DNA of 64,000 nucleotides from Tachypleus tridentatus (lineage: Eukaryota > Arthropoda > Merostomata > Xiphosura > Limulidae). The notes beneath the pieces were generated by a model. The model was not told where the DNA came from. It ran no database searches and was given only the letters and a program-made list of their open reading frames with translations. The first letter of the stretch is position 1. Every line of letters starts with the position of its first letter. Below, piece after piece: positions 1 through 14,600 of the stretch. The position numbers and the translations under genes were made by a program. The stretch spans positions 4,216,001 through 4,280,000 of the forward strand of contig NC_134831.1 in assembly GCF_004210375.1 (NCBI RefSeq), read 5' to 3'.

Positions 1-1875
1 TTTTTTTTTAAATAAATGTAATTGCCACGTATCCTACTCAAGTAGTACTTAAAGTAGCATAAATGAAATTATATGAACAGATTGAGGGAAAGGAATGATT
101 GGATTAAATAAGATAAATGTAAACTAAATTATGTTTTGAAATTTAATATTATTGTAATACTAACATTTAATGATATTAAACAGACAAAAATGTTCTATGT
201 TGTTTTAAGCTTTTGTACAGTGCCAGTTTTATGTTCATGAATAAGAAATGTTCGTTCTGGTATTGCAGTAACGTCATCAAAGTAGTAGGTTTATTGGGCT
301 GATAGTGTTGAACTATATGTTTTAAACACATTTTTAAAAGAATATTCAGCTGCAGTGGTTGTAAAGCTCAACTTGCTCTGAATACCAAATCTGATATCAA
401 ATTTTTGTGCTTGTTCACACACAAAAAAATTAGGCCTTTAAATCTAGGGTGTATAGTTAGTAGAACAAAATTGACGTTTTAAATAAAGCATTTTCTACTA
501 ATGTTATGTGTTATATAACTACTGTTATATACAATTTTTAGTTTCCTTATGTGGTTTAATGATAAACTTGTGAAATACATTGAGTGAAAGAAAATAGTTT
601 TGTAGAACTACATCAAATTGAGTACAATTTCTGGTTTGAAAAAGCTGATAAAATCTTAAGAAATTTGTATAATGAACTGTTTTTTTGTGTATGTGTGAAA
701 ATTGTGGAGATTGTTTGTCCATATTGTGTTTAGAAAGAGAAAATTGAAGTGGGAGTACTTGACAAGACTTAAAAGTGGAAATGAGGAATGTGACTGGAGA
801 AAAATCAGTTTTTTTTTGGTGTAACTGTTTGTAAAATCTAATAAGAAATTGTAAAAAAAAAAAAAAAGCAAAAACGGGTTTTGAATGTAATATCAACAAT
901 ATGAACTAGTTTAAAACTACTGTAACAGCTTGCTAATTTTGGGTAAAGTGGGATATGAAATTCTGAGCCCTCAGCTAGTTGAAGTGGACATGTTTATGAA
1001 AAAGATATATTGGTGTAAAAATAAGTTTCAAATCTCAGTACCAGTATTACTATAAAAGATAAATTGTGATACTCTGTTTAAAGTCATATTGAGACGAGAA
1101 AAACCAAGTGAAAGAAAATGTTTTTAGTCAAGTTTTAATAATGACATAAAGCATAAAATCAATAAAATCATTTTCAAGCATGATACTAAGATTGCTATGT
1201 ATCATGTTATAGCTTTAATATTGCAGTACCCAAAACCTAGTATTTTTGAATAGTTCATGCTAGTTAACTTTTAAAGTAAGGTTAATTGCTACTACAGGGG
1301 AAAAGAAAAAAAATTATACAAATGAAAATTAAATAATTTTGTTTTCTTTTTCCCTGTCAGATTGTAAATTTTTAATGAGATGTAACCTATGGACAGTAAG
1401 GGACCATTAGCCTCATAATTGGCTTTCCTTGGACATCCACCCATGGGAGAAAATGGAAACTTTAATTTTTGGGGTGTCATAAGATGAATGAGGTGTATGA
1501 AAAACGTTGACTCCCCATAATTATACTCAGTCTCAAGAAGTTGGAGAAAAGTAGAATTAGGTGAAATTGCATATTTTCTACCTAAAATATGAAAGGAACC
1601 TAGCAGTATTTCCAAGATCACTTTGAACATTGGTATTATTTCTTTATTTCCTGGGTGACCAGCAAAGCAATGGGTCAACAAGGAAACTTCTTTCATTCAA
1701 TTTGTTTAGAAACAATTTCTTTAAAAAGCCAATGGCATTCATCTGTAATTTTAAATTAAGTTTTTATGACCTTGAGTATTATTTTAATACATGCCATTTT
1801 CTCACATAAATGTTTCTGGAGGAACACAATGTATAGCCTAGTTTGATCTGAAATGGCAGAATACTGCCTGATTTG
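1..1875. other. Non-coding stretch upstream of GW182
   Basis: AT-rich sequence with homopolymer runs (poly-A at 852-867). No exon, RNA gene or repeat family was recognised. A 134-codon minus-strand open frame at 1292-1696 has slightly higher GC but no recognisable protein features. It may belong to the GW182 5' region, because the true first exon and promoter were not found. Confidence 0.4.
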
Positions 1876-2114
1876 GCCTGATATGGAAAGTTGTTGAGGC
1901 ACTAGTCTTGCACTCTGAGAGTCAGTTTGAATCCTTGTCTCACTAATCATGCTTGTATTTTTAGCTGTGGGTGGTGTTATAATCTAATAGTCAATCCCAC
2001 TATTCATTGGTAAAATAGTAGCCCTTTGTTCTTACACTGCTAAGTTAGGGACGGCTAGCACAAATATCCCTCGTGTAGCTTTACTCGAAATTCAAGAAAT
2101 AAAACCAAACAAAT
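1876..2114 (+). repeat. tRNA-derived SINE copy 1, diverged, nearly full length
   Basis: The head from about 1876 aligns with the tRNA-like part of the family: TTGAGGCACT, then a decayed B box CAGTTTGAATCC, then a trace of CACACCAAACATGCTCG. It then continues through TCAATCCCACTATTC and the tail ACACTGCTAAGTTAGGGACG...GTAGCTTT, ending in an A/C-rich run. CpGs of the family are mostly lost, so it is an old copy. Confidence 0.85.
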
Positions 2115-2654
2115 CGTATCTTGATTTGCGATTTCATTTTTATGTGTGGTGTGTGTACTTTTATGTATTACATTTCTCATTGGTAGTTGTAATACAGCTT
2201 ACCCAGAAATATTATTACCAGTGATGGTACATAATCAAACTATTTTCTGGTTATTTAGAAGTGTTTATGATGTAGAAACTACCTATGAGTTTAAACTTGT
2301 GTAAATTCTTAATGTCATAAACTAACAATGCTTTAGTGTGTTATCACTGAAATGTTATTTTATTAGTTTTTTTTTCTTGTATTGTCAAATCGTGTGTATA
2401 TTTAAATTGGTATTCTACACCCTAAGGGTGCGAGTTATACATTATGGACATTTTTCAAACAAATTCTTAAGATGCTGTAGAATATGTTGTTAAAAAATTG
2501 GAGAATTTATTTTTGTTACTACATAATTTGATGTCTTATGTGATGTGTAGGATTACTCCAAACTGTCACTTCAGAAAAGTTTGGTAGCCAGCTAAAGTAG
2601 TCTTCTGGTTTCAAGTCTTGGTTTATATTAACAAAGTTCGCTGAATCCCACTTG

Positions 2655-2694
2655 ATGACGGAACCCACAGACAAAGGAAGTTCATTTGGAGGAG
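2655..2694 (+). CDS. GW182 coding exon 1 (putative start)
   Basis: ATG at 2655 opens [13 protein letters not shown] and ends at donor GAG|GTGTGT with one leftover base. That base completes a GAT codon with exon 2, so the phase is exact. The -3 base is T, a poor initiation context. The frame stays open upstream to a TAG at 2598, and acceptor-like AGs lie at 2548-2549 and 2599-2600, so this may be an internal exon carrying the end of the 5' UTR or a longer N terminus. Confidence 0.6.
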
Positions 2695-5600
2695 GTGTGT
2701 GGTTTTCTTTTACACCCAGTAATTCAGAATAACATTTCTCTTACAAAATTGCCTTTTTATTTACAGCACTGATTACTCTTAAGGTTCTTAAAATTGCTTG
2801 TAACTGTATATTTGGAATTTAATTTTGATTTTACATCAAAGTTCTAGTGGCACTTTAGATAAACTTTAGGATTGATGAAGATATCTGAAATTGAAGTTAA
2901 ATATTTGATTTAATGTTTGTTTTTTATTAGTCTTGAAAATATTAAATAATGCTGCTGTACTCATTTTTGCAAAGATACTTTTGTTTTTGAAAACTAATAT
3001 TGAGATTCCAGTCAATGCTGTTTTATTCAAACTTAGGTGACATTGCACATTAGGAGAAGTTTTTTCAGTATTTACTTTGCTAGTGGACAAATTTTGGGGG
3101 TGGTCTCAATTTGCTTGCACAATAAGATATTGTAGATATTTTGTGGTAGAAATGACTTGTTTGTATAGAATATCTAATAATTTGTTCTGACCTGTGATGG
3201 TCATAGCTTGCTTTTAAATAGTTATACAGACAATGGGTCTTGGTTAGTGTCCTGATTGTAGTATTATGGTAGGTGACTGACACATCCTTTAACCCAATTA
3301 CATAACAGTAATCAAAACCTGTTGTTTTGACAACTTATTCTTTGATCAGTGTTCTTACTGTGATGAATGTGTAATAATTGGCCAAGTAAATCTTAAAATT
3401 GTCTATGTTGTAAGAAAAAGTATTTTCTAATCTGAATGCTTTAATTTCAAAAACTATTTAAATTGTGATTGCAATTGCAAAAGTGTAATGTACTTACGTG
3501 TGCACAAGTTATTAATTTGTTGGATGAAGAAACCTAGTTTTAACATTTTGTTTCTATCATGGAATTGAACTCGGTTATAAAACTAATAGTTAAATAAAAT
3601 AGAGCAACAACATATTTCTTGTTGGGTGTTTTTTCTGTCTTCACAACATTTGTGTTTGAAGGTAAACCACTTTTGAAATGGAGAATTTGTATGTCAAAAA
3701 TACTAAAGTCTGCATTTCCAACTTTAAAACATAAAACTACTGTAATAAATTGTACATTTTGTTTAAGCCCTCCAACTTCTGAAATTGGGAATGTAATAAT
3801 TTTACTTTTGTACAAGTAAATTGCTCTCATTGATTGGTGTTTTTAAAACTGTATTTAATTAATAAAGTAATATTTCTAACTATAAAACTTGTGTATTGAC
3901 CACATTTTGAATGTAAAACATATAGGAATCCCTGTGATTTACTAATATTTGAATAAGGTATTAGTTTAATGTGTAATTTCTTACATCTACAGTCATTTAT
4001 TAATAATTTTATATCAGTGGAATCTTAATGTATAATTTTCTACTCATTGTAAGTGTGGTTTATTGTTGTTTTCAAGAAGGCATAATGTGGCTATATATAA
4101 ATCTTCCCAATTAAAGATCTTGCATAATTTGCATTTTTTTTAAGGCCTGTTGTATGTGATTGAATCATTTTGTTAGATTTTTACTTCACAATCATCATGT
4201 TAAGTAACATAAGTAGGTTTTATAGGTTATTTGTTTTTCTTTTTAGATGGGCATTTCAAGGTGCAGGAAAAGGTGGCAATATATGATTATAAAAACAACT
4301 TTGAAAAGTCTTTAAGGGACAGCCAAACTAAGATAATTATGGAATTGGGGTCTTATTATCCTAATTCCACCTCTGGATCTGTGATAACTAGCTCAAACTT
4401 TCCCGGTGTGCAGGGTACAAATGACTTTTTAATTCCCATGGAGGGAAGTACCGATTACTACAATTCTCATCTTGGGACCTTTTGTCCTCGAGAAACTTCT
4501 CATCAAATCATTCAGTGTTCAGATTCTTCCAGAGAGGTCAAATGCATCCAGGTGCAGGGAGGTGTGTACAGTGATGGTAGTGGTAATCACAGTTTACTAT
4601 CTCCCAGTGTCTCTGATCATGGGGAAATTGGACCTCAAGACAGTAGTCTCACTACTGTGAAAACAGATGCATGTATAACCAAACTTTGTGGGTCATTATT
4701 TCATAATTGTCAATCCAATTCATCAAGCACAGTACAACAGTTTTTATCACAGAATATGCAACCAGCTCAGCACCAAATGAGAAAGTGCCCATCAATGAAA
4801 AGTCTGTATTCAAAATTAGATTTTAATTTGAATATTCATCCAAATCTAGACGAAGAAGATAAAACTGCCGGCCATTCCACAAACTTCTTTGTAGAAGAAG
4901 CTGACATTACAAAGCATCACTTGGATACAGAAAATGGCATACAGCTAGGCAATTTGGACGAGAATGCCCAATTGAATGAGAAAGAAAATTCCAGTAGTAT
5001 GCTCAACACCCTTAGTTTGAAGTGGCAGGGACCAACTGGTGACATGCCTAGTTCATCCACTGGACTTTACATTCCAGATACAGACTCTTCAAAGCAAGAT
5101 TCTTGTGATACTCAAAATACAACAAAGGGTGTTGGTTCCAGAAGCTATTCCAAAAGTACTAAAACAAACCTAAATTTCTCGGTATGTCAGGACAATACTG
5201 AATTCATTTTTAAAAACTGTGAAGGATTAATTGGAGCTACTGGAGGCTGTGACCCACCTTTTGACGAGAAAGAAAATGAAATGATCAATTTGAATCATCA
5301 AACCAAACAAAAACGTGTTCCTCCTGTCCGTCTTGGTCTTCTTGGAGGTGGAGAAAGTTCCCTGAACAATAGTACTTCAACCTGGGGACCAGGTTCATCT
5401 GGTAACCCTGGTGCCTCAAACTGGAGCGTAACTAATAGCGTAAATTCTGGAACTCAGTGGAATTCTAATGGAAGACAAGGAGAACCAAGCACATCAACTG
5501 AGAGTAATGGCAATGACCAAAGTAAGTTGTAACAACAAAATTATATTACTATAGCTGTAATACAAATGTATGATAAGTCGTACTTTATCCATCAAACTTA

Positions 5601-8600
5601 CTTTGAGAAAATTGCTGGTTATCTGTTTTAAATAAAAATGAGATGAAGTTTGCTGAAAGGCTGCTCAGTTTCATTATCCTTTTAAACCTAAAACAAAATA
5701 ATTGACAAAGATCTGGGAACTTTTAAAACAGTTATATAAAAACTACTAAACCTAGAGTGCCTTTTCATGCTTTCACTGTTTTGGGGATCTATGGAAGACA
5801 TCCCTTAGTGAAACAGCAGTCAGCCTATGAACGTGGTATTAAAATCTGCAATTTGATTTCCCATTATGAATGCAGTATATAGCCCAATTGTCTTTCATCT
5901 CAAACAAATTGTGCAAGGCATTTTTGTACAGCTTCTTTAAAGTGAGGGACATTTAAAACTGCATACTGAATTTCTGTTCCAGTGATGATGCCCTTCTCTT
6001 TCTTATCTAGAATGTGATCATGGCATGATTGTCTAATATAAGGGTATATATTTTAAAATGTCTTCCAAAAATTCATTGGATTCCTGTTGCAAGTTATGTC
6101 CTCTGAAGCATTCTAGGACATTGTATGGTAATGCTGAATGAGTGTTTGTATAGAGTACAGAATCAAGGTCCCATTAAAGCTCTGAAGTTGCATTGAAAAA
6201 AAAAGTTTTATTGCAAGCATGTTCTGAAAAAAATTTTATTGAAAGTAACATTCGTCATAAAAACATGCATGTTATGTCAAAGTGTAGTATTTATAGAGAC
6301 TGCCAAAGTATTTCAAAACATGAACAAACTATAGTCTGTTCTATTTGTTTGTTACATTCATCTTTGTCATTACTTTTTGTGATGTGTGTGTGTGTGTACT
6401 CTGAAGTATTATTTTACTTGTTAAGAGTTCAGTATACATCATCCATTTATTTATTTATTTTCATTTTTATGGTTTAGATGTGTCAGTACAAAAGCAATCT
6501 AATACTTGGGCACAGGCAGCAGGGAAAGGACTTTGTAGCAAATCTCAATCTAATGGTGACCACAGTGATGGAAACAGTGGAATCACCCCTCCCTATGATC
6601 AAAATGAACACAGTGAGAATGGAGTTTCTGTGAAACCTCACGTTGAAGATCACTTGAGTGAACTGCAACTAGCAGCTGTTTTAAGTGATGGTTGGGGAAA
6701 AACTGTAAGTTAGCAGTATTTTGTTATAGAATTGCAGACCTTTTATATAGAGCTGTCAATTAGAAAAACTGTGCGTGATAACAAGGTAAAGAAAAATGGC
6801 AGCAAAGAATGAGTTGCTTTATATATATTTAGATTGTTTGCATACTCAAATATGTTTTCATGTCAAAATTGTTTTATTACAAACGACAGTAGAACTAAGA
6901 ATAACAAACTTTTCATATAAAATCTTCAAGTCCTAATGAGATTCAGAACTTATGTGAGTTTGAATCCTATTTCATTTGCACACTGCATGTTTCTGAAAGT
7001 TGGAAAATTCTAGATCTGCTATCCTAATGAACTATTAAGTAAGTTGATTTTGTCAGTGAGTTTGTCACTGTTTGAGACAGATTTTTTTTTTTTTTCTGTC
7101 TCATGTGAAAATGTAAAAACTCCTCATCAAGTTTGAAACCAGAAACAGTAGTAAACCATGTGTAAGTAATATGGTTCCAATAGTGATATTCAGGAAATTG
7201 AAACTGCCATATGAGGTCTAGTTATTTGAGGAAAGGAAAGTTTCTAAATTCCTAAAACATCCAAACTGCATGAAATTTGTTAAGGTAGCATCAGAAGCAA
7301 GGTATTAGAGGGATTAGGGCAGAAATATCGAATTAAGTGTAAAATAAAGCCCAAAATTGTGATGTACAGATGGTAAGGTGTGGTTTTCAAATGCTTTCAC
7401 ATTTATCCCATAGACATTTTGTTCAAACATTAAAAACTGAAAAACATTTTATGGTAAAGAAACATCACATTAACCATAGTTGTACTATTCTCACCAATAT
7501 ACTTTCTAGTAAGCTAATAGTTAATATAATTTGTAGTTTATACATCAAGTTACTGATATTAGATTTTAAATTCTTTTGCATTTTGCACCAGTTATAACTT
7601 AATGTATAAAAGTAATAATGAGATTAGCCTCATGTTGAAAACAAATGTTTGCTTAATTCAAGCTATATTCAAGCATTTTCAACTTCAGGTGCTTTGTATC
7701 TGTGTGTATAAATTATTTCCTTAAAATTTGACTTTGATTTTTAGACTGTCAATCAAGACACATCTTGGGATGTCCCAAGTTCACCTCACTTGAGCCCTAA
7801 AGAAACTAACAGCTCTGTGTGGAGGGCACCCGTTAACAATGGCACTGAAGTCTGGGAGAATAACATTCGTCATCGCAATAAAGGTAGTAACTTGTCATCT
7901 GCTCCTGGGCGAAATAATATTCAACCATGGGGTCACACTCCTTCAACAAATATTGGAGGTACATGGGGTGAAGAGGAAGATAATACCAACATGTGGACAG
8001 GAGTGCCTCCATCAGAAACTAACAACTGGGGTAATGTTGAACATGGAACCAACATGTGGGGTAATTCTCCCAATTCTGGTAGGCAAGGGCAGTGGAATGG
8101 TCCTGGGCATGGATCATCTTGGGGTAATAATAATAAATTTGTGTTATGTAGCTATAAAGATGTGAGAAATATTTTTAAATGTTAATAATATAAAATTCAT
8201 GTTTAGTTGTTTTTTGTTTATCAAGTATTTGCTTGTGTTTTCTTGGTGTACATGTCATGGTATTGGTTAAATTAAATTATTTAAAGAAAATTTAATGTAA
8301 TCTTTTAAGATTTTTTATTTATATTGTAATAAGTAGATTTATAACATAACATTATACACACGTTGCTTTGGCAAAACGTTAAGAGGAACGAATTTCTGTA
8401 GATGGCTCAGGGGGTCCAAGAAATGGACAAGACAATAGTGGCTCAACTTGGAATCATTCAAGCAAAGCATCAAATATTGATACTTGGGCACCAATAGCCA
8501 CAGCAAAGAAAGATTTTCAGTCTTCAGGATGGGAGGATCTCTCATCATCCACAGCACGTCATCCGTCATCTAGTTTTGATGATGGCACTTCTTTATGGGG

Positions 8601-11600
8601 AAACCCTCACAGACAAGCAAAAGTGTGTAATTGGAAAGATGGACCCCCTACTAAAACACCTAATGGAATTACAGGTAACAATATGCCATCTGGAGGATCT
8701 GGTATGTTCCAAACAGGTCCAGGCATGATACGTTTGCCATCATCAATGAATCCAGCAAATAAATCAGAGCTGGCTTCAGTGTGGGGCAAGATACCTCCTA
8801 TAAACCATGGCCAAAACTGGTCTGACATACCTCGCAGAGATTCACCTGGCCCAGGGGTCTGGGATGAGTCTCATATGCCTCTTAATTTGAAGATGCAAAT
8901 ACAAGGAGCTCCAGGCTGGAGTGAATCCAATAGTCCAATGGGTCCACCTTATTGGGGTGCTAAACCTAGAAATTCTTCCATGCCAAACTGGATTGATGGC
9001 CAAGTTGATACCAGTAACTGGACACCAATGAAGGTGAGAAAATGTTTAGAATTTTTCAGAGCTTACATGTTAGTTTTTGGCATTTTAGAGTTTTTAAATT
9101 AGGGAGTAAATTTTAACTGAATTTCGTAAGTCTGGTGAGGTTTGGATTTTGGATAATTGTCACATGGTAATGATTTGATCTTGCATTTTCAACATTTACA
9201 GAATGATTTAAAATAGTTAAGGAAAGTGTCGGTGATTTTGTGACAGCTCTCGTAATAATTATTAAAGTAAGTAGAAGATACCAGAATGTATAAGAAGAAA
9301 ATAAAATACATTAGTCTGCATTACAAGCTCAGCATGTCTTCAAAAGTTAAATTTGCAATATATTTTCATCATAGTGCATTAATGCTGTAGGAAGCTAGTT
9401 TTGTGTGTTAATATGAGGGCATAGGTGTTTTAATGTTGTTGTCTAAGATAAAATTTGCACAGTGAAAGATTGGCAGGTGTAATGTTTATGTGAAGGCTAT
9501 TTACATACATAAATTTAATTTCCTAGAATCAGCTTAAATACTAGTTTAATGACATCCTCATTCTTGCTTAATTCAGTTTTCTTTTCTCCCTATTGCCATG
9601 GGTATCCTTTACTGTGTGACCCAATAATTTAGTGTTTTACATTCAAATTTTGAAGTATTTTTTGTTATACCAGTTAGTATAATTTCTTCTAATGTGACAC
9701 ATGTAACACATTTTCTTTAAGCAACTTCTCCAAAAAGTTTGAAATTAAACAATTACTTGCTATAAAATCAAGTTTGTTTGGTTATGGAGCTTTCAAATAG
9801 AAAATCAGGCTCTTCCTGATACACCAACCTGTTGCATCTTCTCTTTCAGCATTTTATACTTCTCTTGCATTTCATTATGTGTTACCTATAACCAATAGAA
9901 AGTCAAGGTTTTTATCTGTCAAATGATGTTATATAATATTGTGTTCTGAACAGACAATTGTCAATTGCACTTGGAGAACAAGCTCTGTTTTCACAAAAAA
10001 GCCAATGATTGGCTTGGATGAATTTATAATAGCTCTTTGTTGCATAGTTAGAAATTCAGGAAAAGTGAGAGTTGAGGGAAATTATCTATTTGCATGTTAT
10101 TAGTCTATTCTTTGGTGCATTATTTAAATAAAATTTTAGTACATTAACCATCAATAATAATAATAATGAAAACAGTTAAGTATCATCAACAATTGACAGT
10201 GAGAAAACAGAACATTGTACTTTTATTTCTTGTTTTCCATGTTTATTTTTTGTTATGAATAACTAAAATGTCAAAAATTAGTGATATTTTAGATTAGTTA
10301 AAATTAGATAAGGTAAAAAAATGTTTTGCAAGGCATGCATAGAAGCAGTTCATAGTAGCTGGACATATCCTGTAATTATTTGCAACTCATGATGATGCAG
10401 ATAGTAGTGAGACAGAGAACAATAAAACAATAACAACTGCTTGGAATTAATTTAGCCATTTTTTTTTCTTTTTCCTAAAATAGTTTCAAATTGTAATTGT
10501 TTTTTTTTGTTTTTGGGTTACAAGGATTTTCAAATATATTGAACCTATATAAATAGGGTATTGAAAATACAGATAAAATATAATGTATTACTGAAAGCAA
10601 ACATTTGAAATGTAATTTAAATGTTTCAGGGATTATACAAAGGAAGTTTAAGATGAAATATATTTTTAATCTTTACATGAAAATCACTTTGCACATGAAC
10701 TATTAAAAAAAATCAGTATATTTGTGGACAAATTTCATTATTAAAATACTTCTGTATGTGAAAGACTTGTAATATTAATTGTAATACTGCCAAAATTTTG
10801 TGAATTTGTACACTAAATTGAAAGTGGGAAGTATTAATTCTGTAACTTAAATCAGTACAAAGAGGTCACATGGTTGGTCAAATTAATCAGGCCAGTGTTG
10901 AGAGAGCAATATTACACATGTTCAGATATAAAACAAATTACCAAAAATATCTCTGTACAAGATATTGCTAGTAATTTGTATATGGCATTTACAGAAACTC
11001 AAGTTTTAACCCTAAGGAAGAAAAATTAATTTACTTTGAAGAGTGAAAGGATTAATTATTTATGAAAAGTGTTGTAGATGAAATCATGAGTGGTTAATAT
11101 AATTATATTTTGTGTGAGTAGATGTTGGTGAATGAATAATAGTAGTTTGAGTTGGGGTTTTAGAAAATGTTACCCAATCGTAAGCTTCCTAAAGTAATTG
11201 TAAATTATTTCATAATGAAATATAATAAATTAATTTAAGAAAATAAGAATGCTGAAAAGCTTCACCTTGGCTGTTGTTTTGCTAGTTTTACACTGCTAAA
11301 TTAGGGATGGTTAGTGCAGATAGCCCTCATGTAGCTTTGCAAAAATTTCAAAAACAAATAAACCAGCCAAGCTGAAGAGGTCAGGTTCTTAGTGAAGGTC
11401 ATCATTATCAGTAATAAACCAGCCAAGCTGAAGAGGTCAGGTTCTTAGTGAAGGTCATCATTATCAGTGATTGTAGCTGATTTGGTGTAACTGAGATTTT
11501 ATTATTCTTTACATTTACTCAAATGTTTGTGTTCATAACTTGCTCTAGAGTATTCAGTCCCCAAAAATGGATGAGATTATAAAATTTACAGTGAATCAAT

Positions 11601-14600
11601 AAAAATTGCAGGTTACATTTTGTTTCTTTTTATTAAGATCCATGTTTTGTGAAAAGTGTTCTTAAATAAGGAAAGATGCTGTTTTGTGACTGATATTTTC
11701 AGAAAAAGATTGAACTGTGAAAAACAGAATAAATTTATTTGACCAAAAGCTCATTCTATAACATCTCAAATGTGTGTTGATTTATTTTAGGGTGGAAAAC
11801 CACTCACTAAAGATCTGATATGTGCCAGTAAGCAGTTTCGTATTCTGACTGAAATGGGATTTAAGGTGAGCTATTTGCTTTAGAAATTCATGAAGGCCAT
11901 GAAAAGTATTCAGTTACTAATCATGTTGTACATAATGTTTAAAACATATGTTTTAAAAAAATTGTAAGTATACTTAATTCCTTTTGTCGTAACTGGAAAA
12001 TTTTCTTGCCTTTGCTGATATCTGTTGAAAAAAGAACTAAGAATAATGAACACTTATTCAGTAACCAATTTTTAATCTCTCCTAGTAGTCAAATTCCACA
12101 TATTAGTTTTCTTTGTGCTGTTTGGTTGATTTCTTGGGTTTTAATTTTATGTAATTGAGTGCAATATAGTTTTTGTGTGTGTACATAGGTTTTATTTTCA
12201 AAATTCTTTCAGTTAATTTTATGAAATTCTTATTTTTCAGAGAGAGGATGCTGAGAATGCTTTGCGAAACAATCTCATGAACTTGGAAGAAGCAGTTGGT
12301 AAGTTATTCAATAAATATGTTCATTTGTAGCACTTCTGAGCTTTATGATTGAACACAAACCTCTCAAATTCTGTATTTAGTGGTTCTTGCTCAATTGATG
12401 CGAAATGCTTGATTTTAGCCATTTTCTATGCCAAAATTTGTATCTAGAGTATGTAATTGGATGAACCTCCTGAGGAATGGATCTGTGTATTTGGCAGCTG
12501 TCAGTTTTTTTTTTGTTACAATAATAAACTATAAGAAACTTGAAAAACTTTAAAGATATAGGTTACATCTAACTAATGTATATATTTAGTACTTGTATAA
12601 CAGTTTTTGTAAAGAAGTTAAATTCTTTTATTTTCTGTGATAAGATTTTCATTTCTTGTATATTATCAGCTTAATATTCGTATATTGAAACCTTTTTGTC
12701 CTAATGAAACCATCAGAATTTACAGAAGCTTGCACATGATAAGTGGCCTACATAGTGTAAACTTGTAACATAAATGTATGTAGAAGTAGAACGTGTAAGT
12801 CGTGAAAAATGTGCATTTTATATATCAATTAAGTCGTAATTTTTACTTCCATTAACACTTGTTTCTTTTTAACTTCCTTTTGTTAGTTTTTATTTTTAAG
12901 TCAGATTATGTAAATCATAACTGTGCACAACTCTATAGGCCTATCTGCTTTCCAACTTTTAAGTGTCTTTATCTGAATTTAAGATTCTAATGAAATATTT
13001 TTGTAGCCTTCAAAAGGGAAAAATACAACTGAGTTTCAATACGAGCAATATGGAAAATGTTGCCAAAAATAGTTTTCCAGTTTCTTTTATCAGGGAACTG
13101 TCTCTCGAGTGTAGTTCAACTACTACTACTGCTACTACTACTACAGTAGGAAAACCTATCTATAAATTGACAAACGCTCATTTTGTTGGTGTTTAACTGG
13201 ATTATTTTCAAGTATTAAATGCATGCTTGTTTGTAAAGATTGTGTAAGATGTGTGGTCAGGTTAATTTGTTTGTCAAATTGTAAATCATCTTATGCTGGT
13301 TCTGAAAAGTTAAAAGAACAGTCATTTGTGGATTTTGTTCACGAAAACTTTCGTAAGCTATGATGGCTATATGAAAAGATATTGCAAAATGTGTGAATTC
13401 CATCCTCCTTAAAGTACAACTAAAATGAACATTTAGTCAGCTTTTGATGTGTAGTTGTAAAGCTGAGTAGGTAACAATTATGAAATGGTTTAAGTGAAAT
13501 ACTTCAGAATTATAACCTTTTATTACTGACATGTAAATATCTCAATTATTTAAGGTCAGTCACTGCAGTCCCAGAAGGTGGTTAGTAATAAATTTTGTAT
13601 TATATAATTGTTTTACTTGTAACAGTAAGAGTAGTATTACACTAACATTACAGCTAGGTTATAGCTCTATACTTCTCTAAATCTTTTAAAGCCATGTGGT
13701 GGATCCAGTGCTAAATCTGACTTTTATATTAATAGAACTTGTAAATCACCACATCCGAAGCATATGCTTTAAACATCTGGCATGATAACTTTTGGGCCTT
13801 TTAAATTAAAATGTGTACTTTTGTAGGGTCCCTGAAAGCATTCTGTTTCGAGTAAATAAAACCAAAATTAAGACTTAAGTTTTATTTCTTGGTTTTGAAG
13901 TCTGTGGAATTTATAATTCTTGTGATTCATGAAAGTAGCATGTTTTACTGATGTCACAGTAGTACAGATTGCAATGTTAAGCATCTCTTAATCACCTTGA
14001 TGGGACATCAGTAAGTTTACAGATTTACAATGCTAAACTCGGAGGTGGACACAGCAAATAGCCCGATGTAGCTTTGCTATCAGAAAACACAAGCATTCAT
14101 TATATGACACTTTAATATCTGTTGACTTGACAGGCAATACTGTGCAAATGATTAAAATGGGGATATTAATTTTTTGACAATTCATGCTTCATTATACAAT
14201 GAGAAATAAAAATGTTTAATATACTGCTGGTATTTATTTCAATGTATTTCATACATAAAACTTACCTATGGCCTCGTGTTGTTAACTTAATATTTTAAAA
14301 CAAGTTTTGTCTTTACTGTTTCCTAGTGGCACAGTATGTTTAAGTGATAGCCTCATGACTGATAATTAAATTAGGCTTGTAATATTTGGACCTAAAACAA
14401 ACAAAACATTCATTTACACCTTAAAGGGTACATAATACTGACAACCATGTGCTGTTCAAGAACAGCTGGAATTTACAAAATATAACTTTTTGAACTATGT
14501 TTTCTGTTCAATATATTTTTAACTATTTCAAATCGGACATCTTTTTCTATGCACGTCGAGATTTTACTAAGGTATGCTCAAAGTTTTTAAAAAATTTATC

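Larger units (their letters stand above)
9034..11790 (+). other. GW182 intron 5
   Basis: 2.76 kb. Contains one copy of an intronic repeat (about 10,645-10,920), a SINE tail (11,285-11,356) and a perfect 56-bp tandem duplication (11,357-11,468). The remainder is AT-rich with nothing recognised. Confidence 0.55.

Noticed and set aside
1292..1696. 134-codon minus-strand open frame
   Set aside because: No recognisable domain, no splice or promoter context, and it lies in AT-rich non-coding sequence. It may be a repeat remnant but cannot be supported as a gene.
12963..13196. 77-codon open frame with Thr-rich run
   Set aside because: The Thr run is a CTA/ACT microsatellite and the flanking codons show no protein character.
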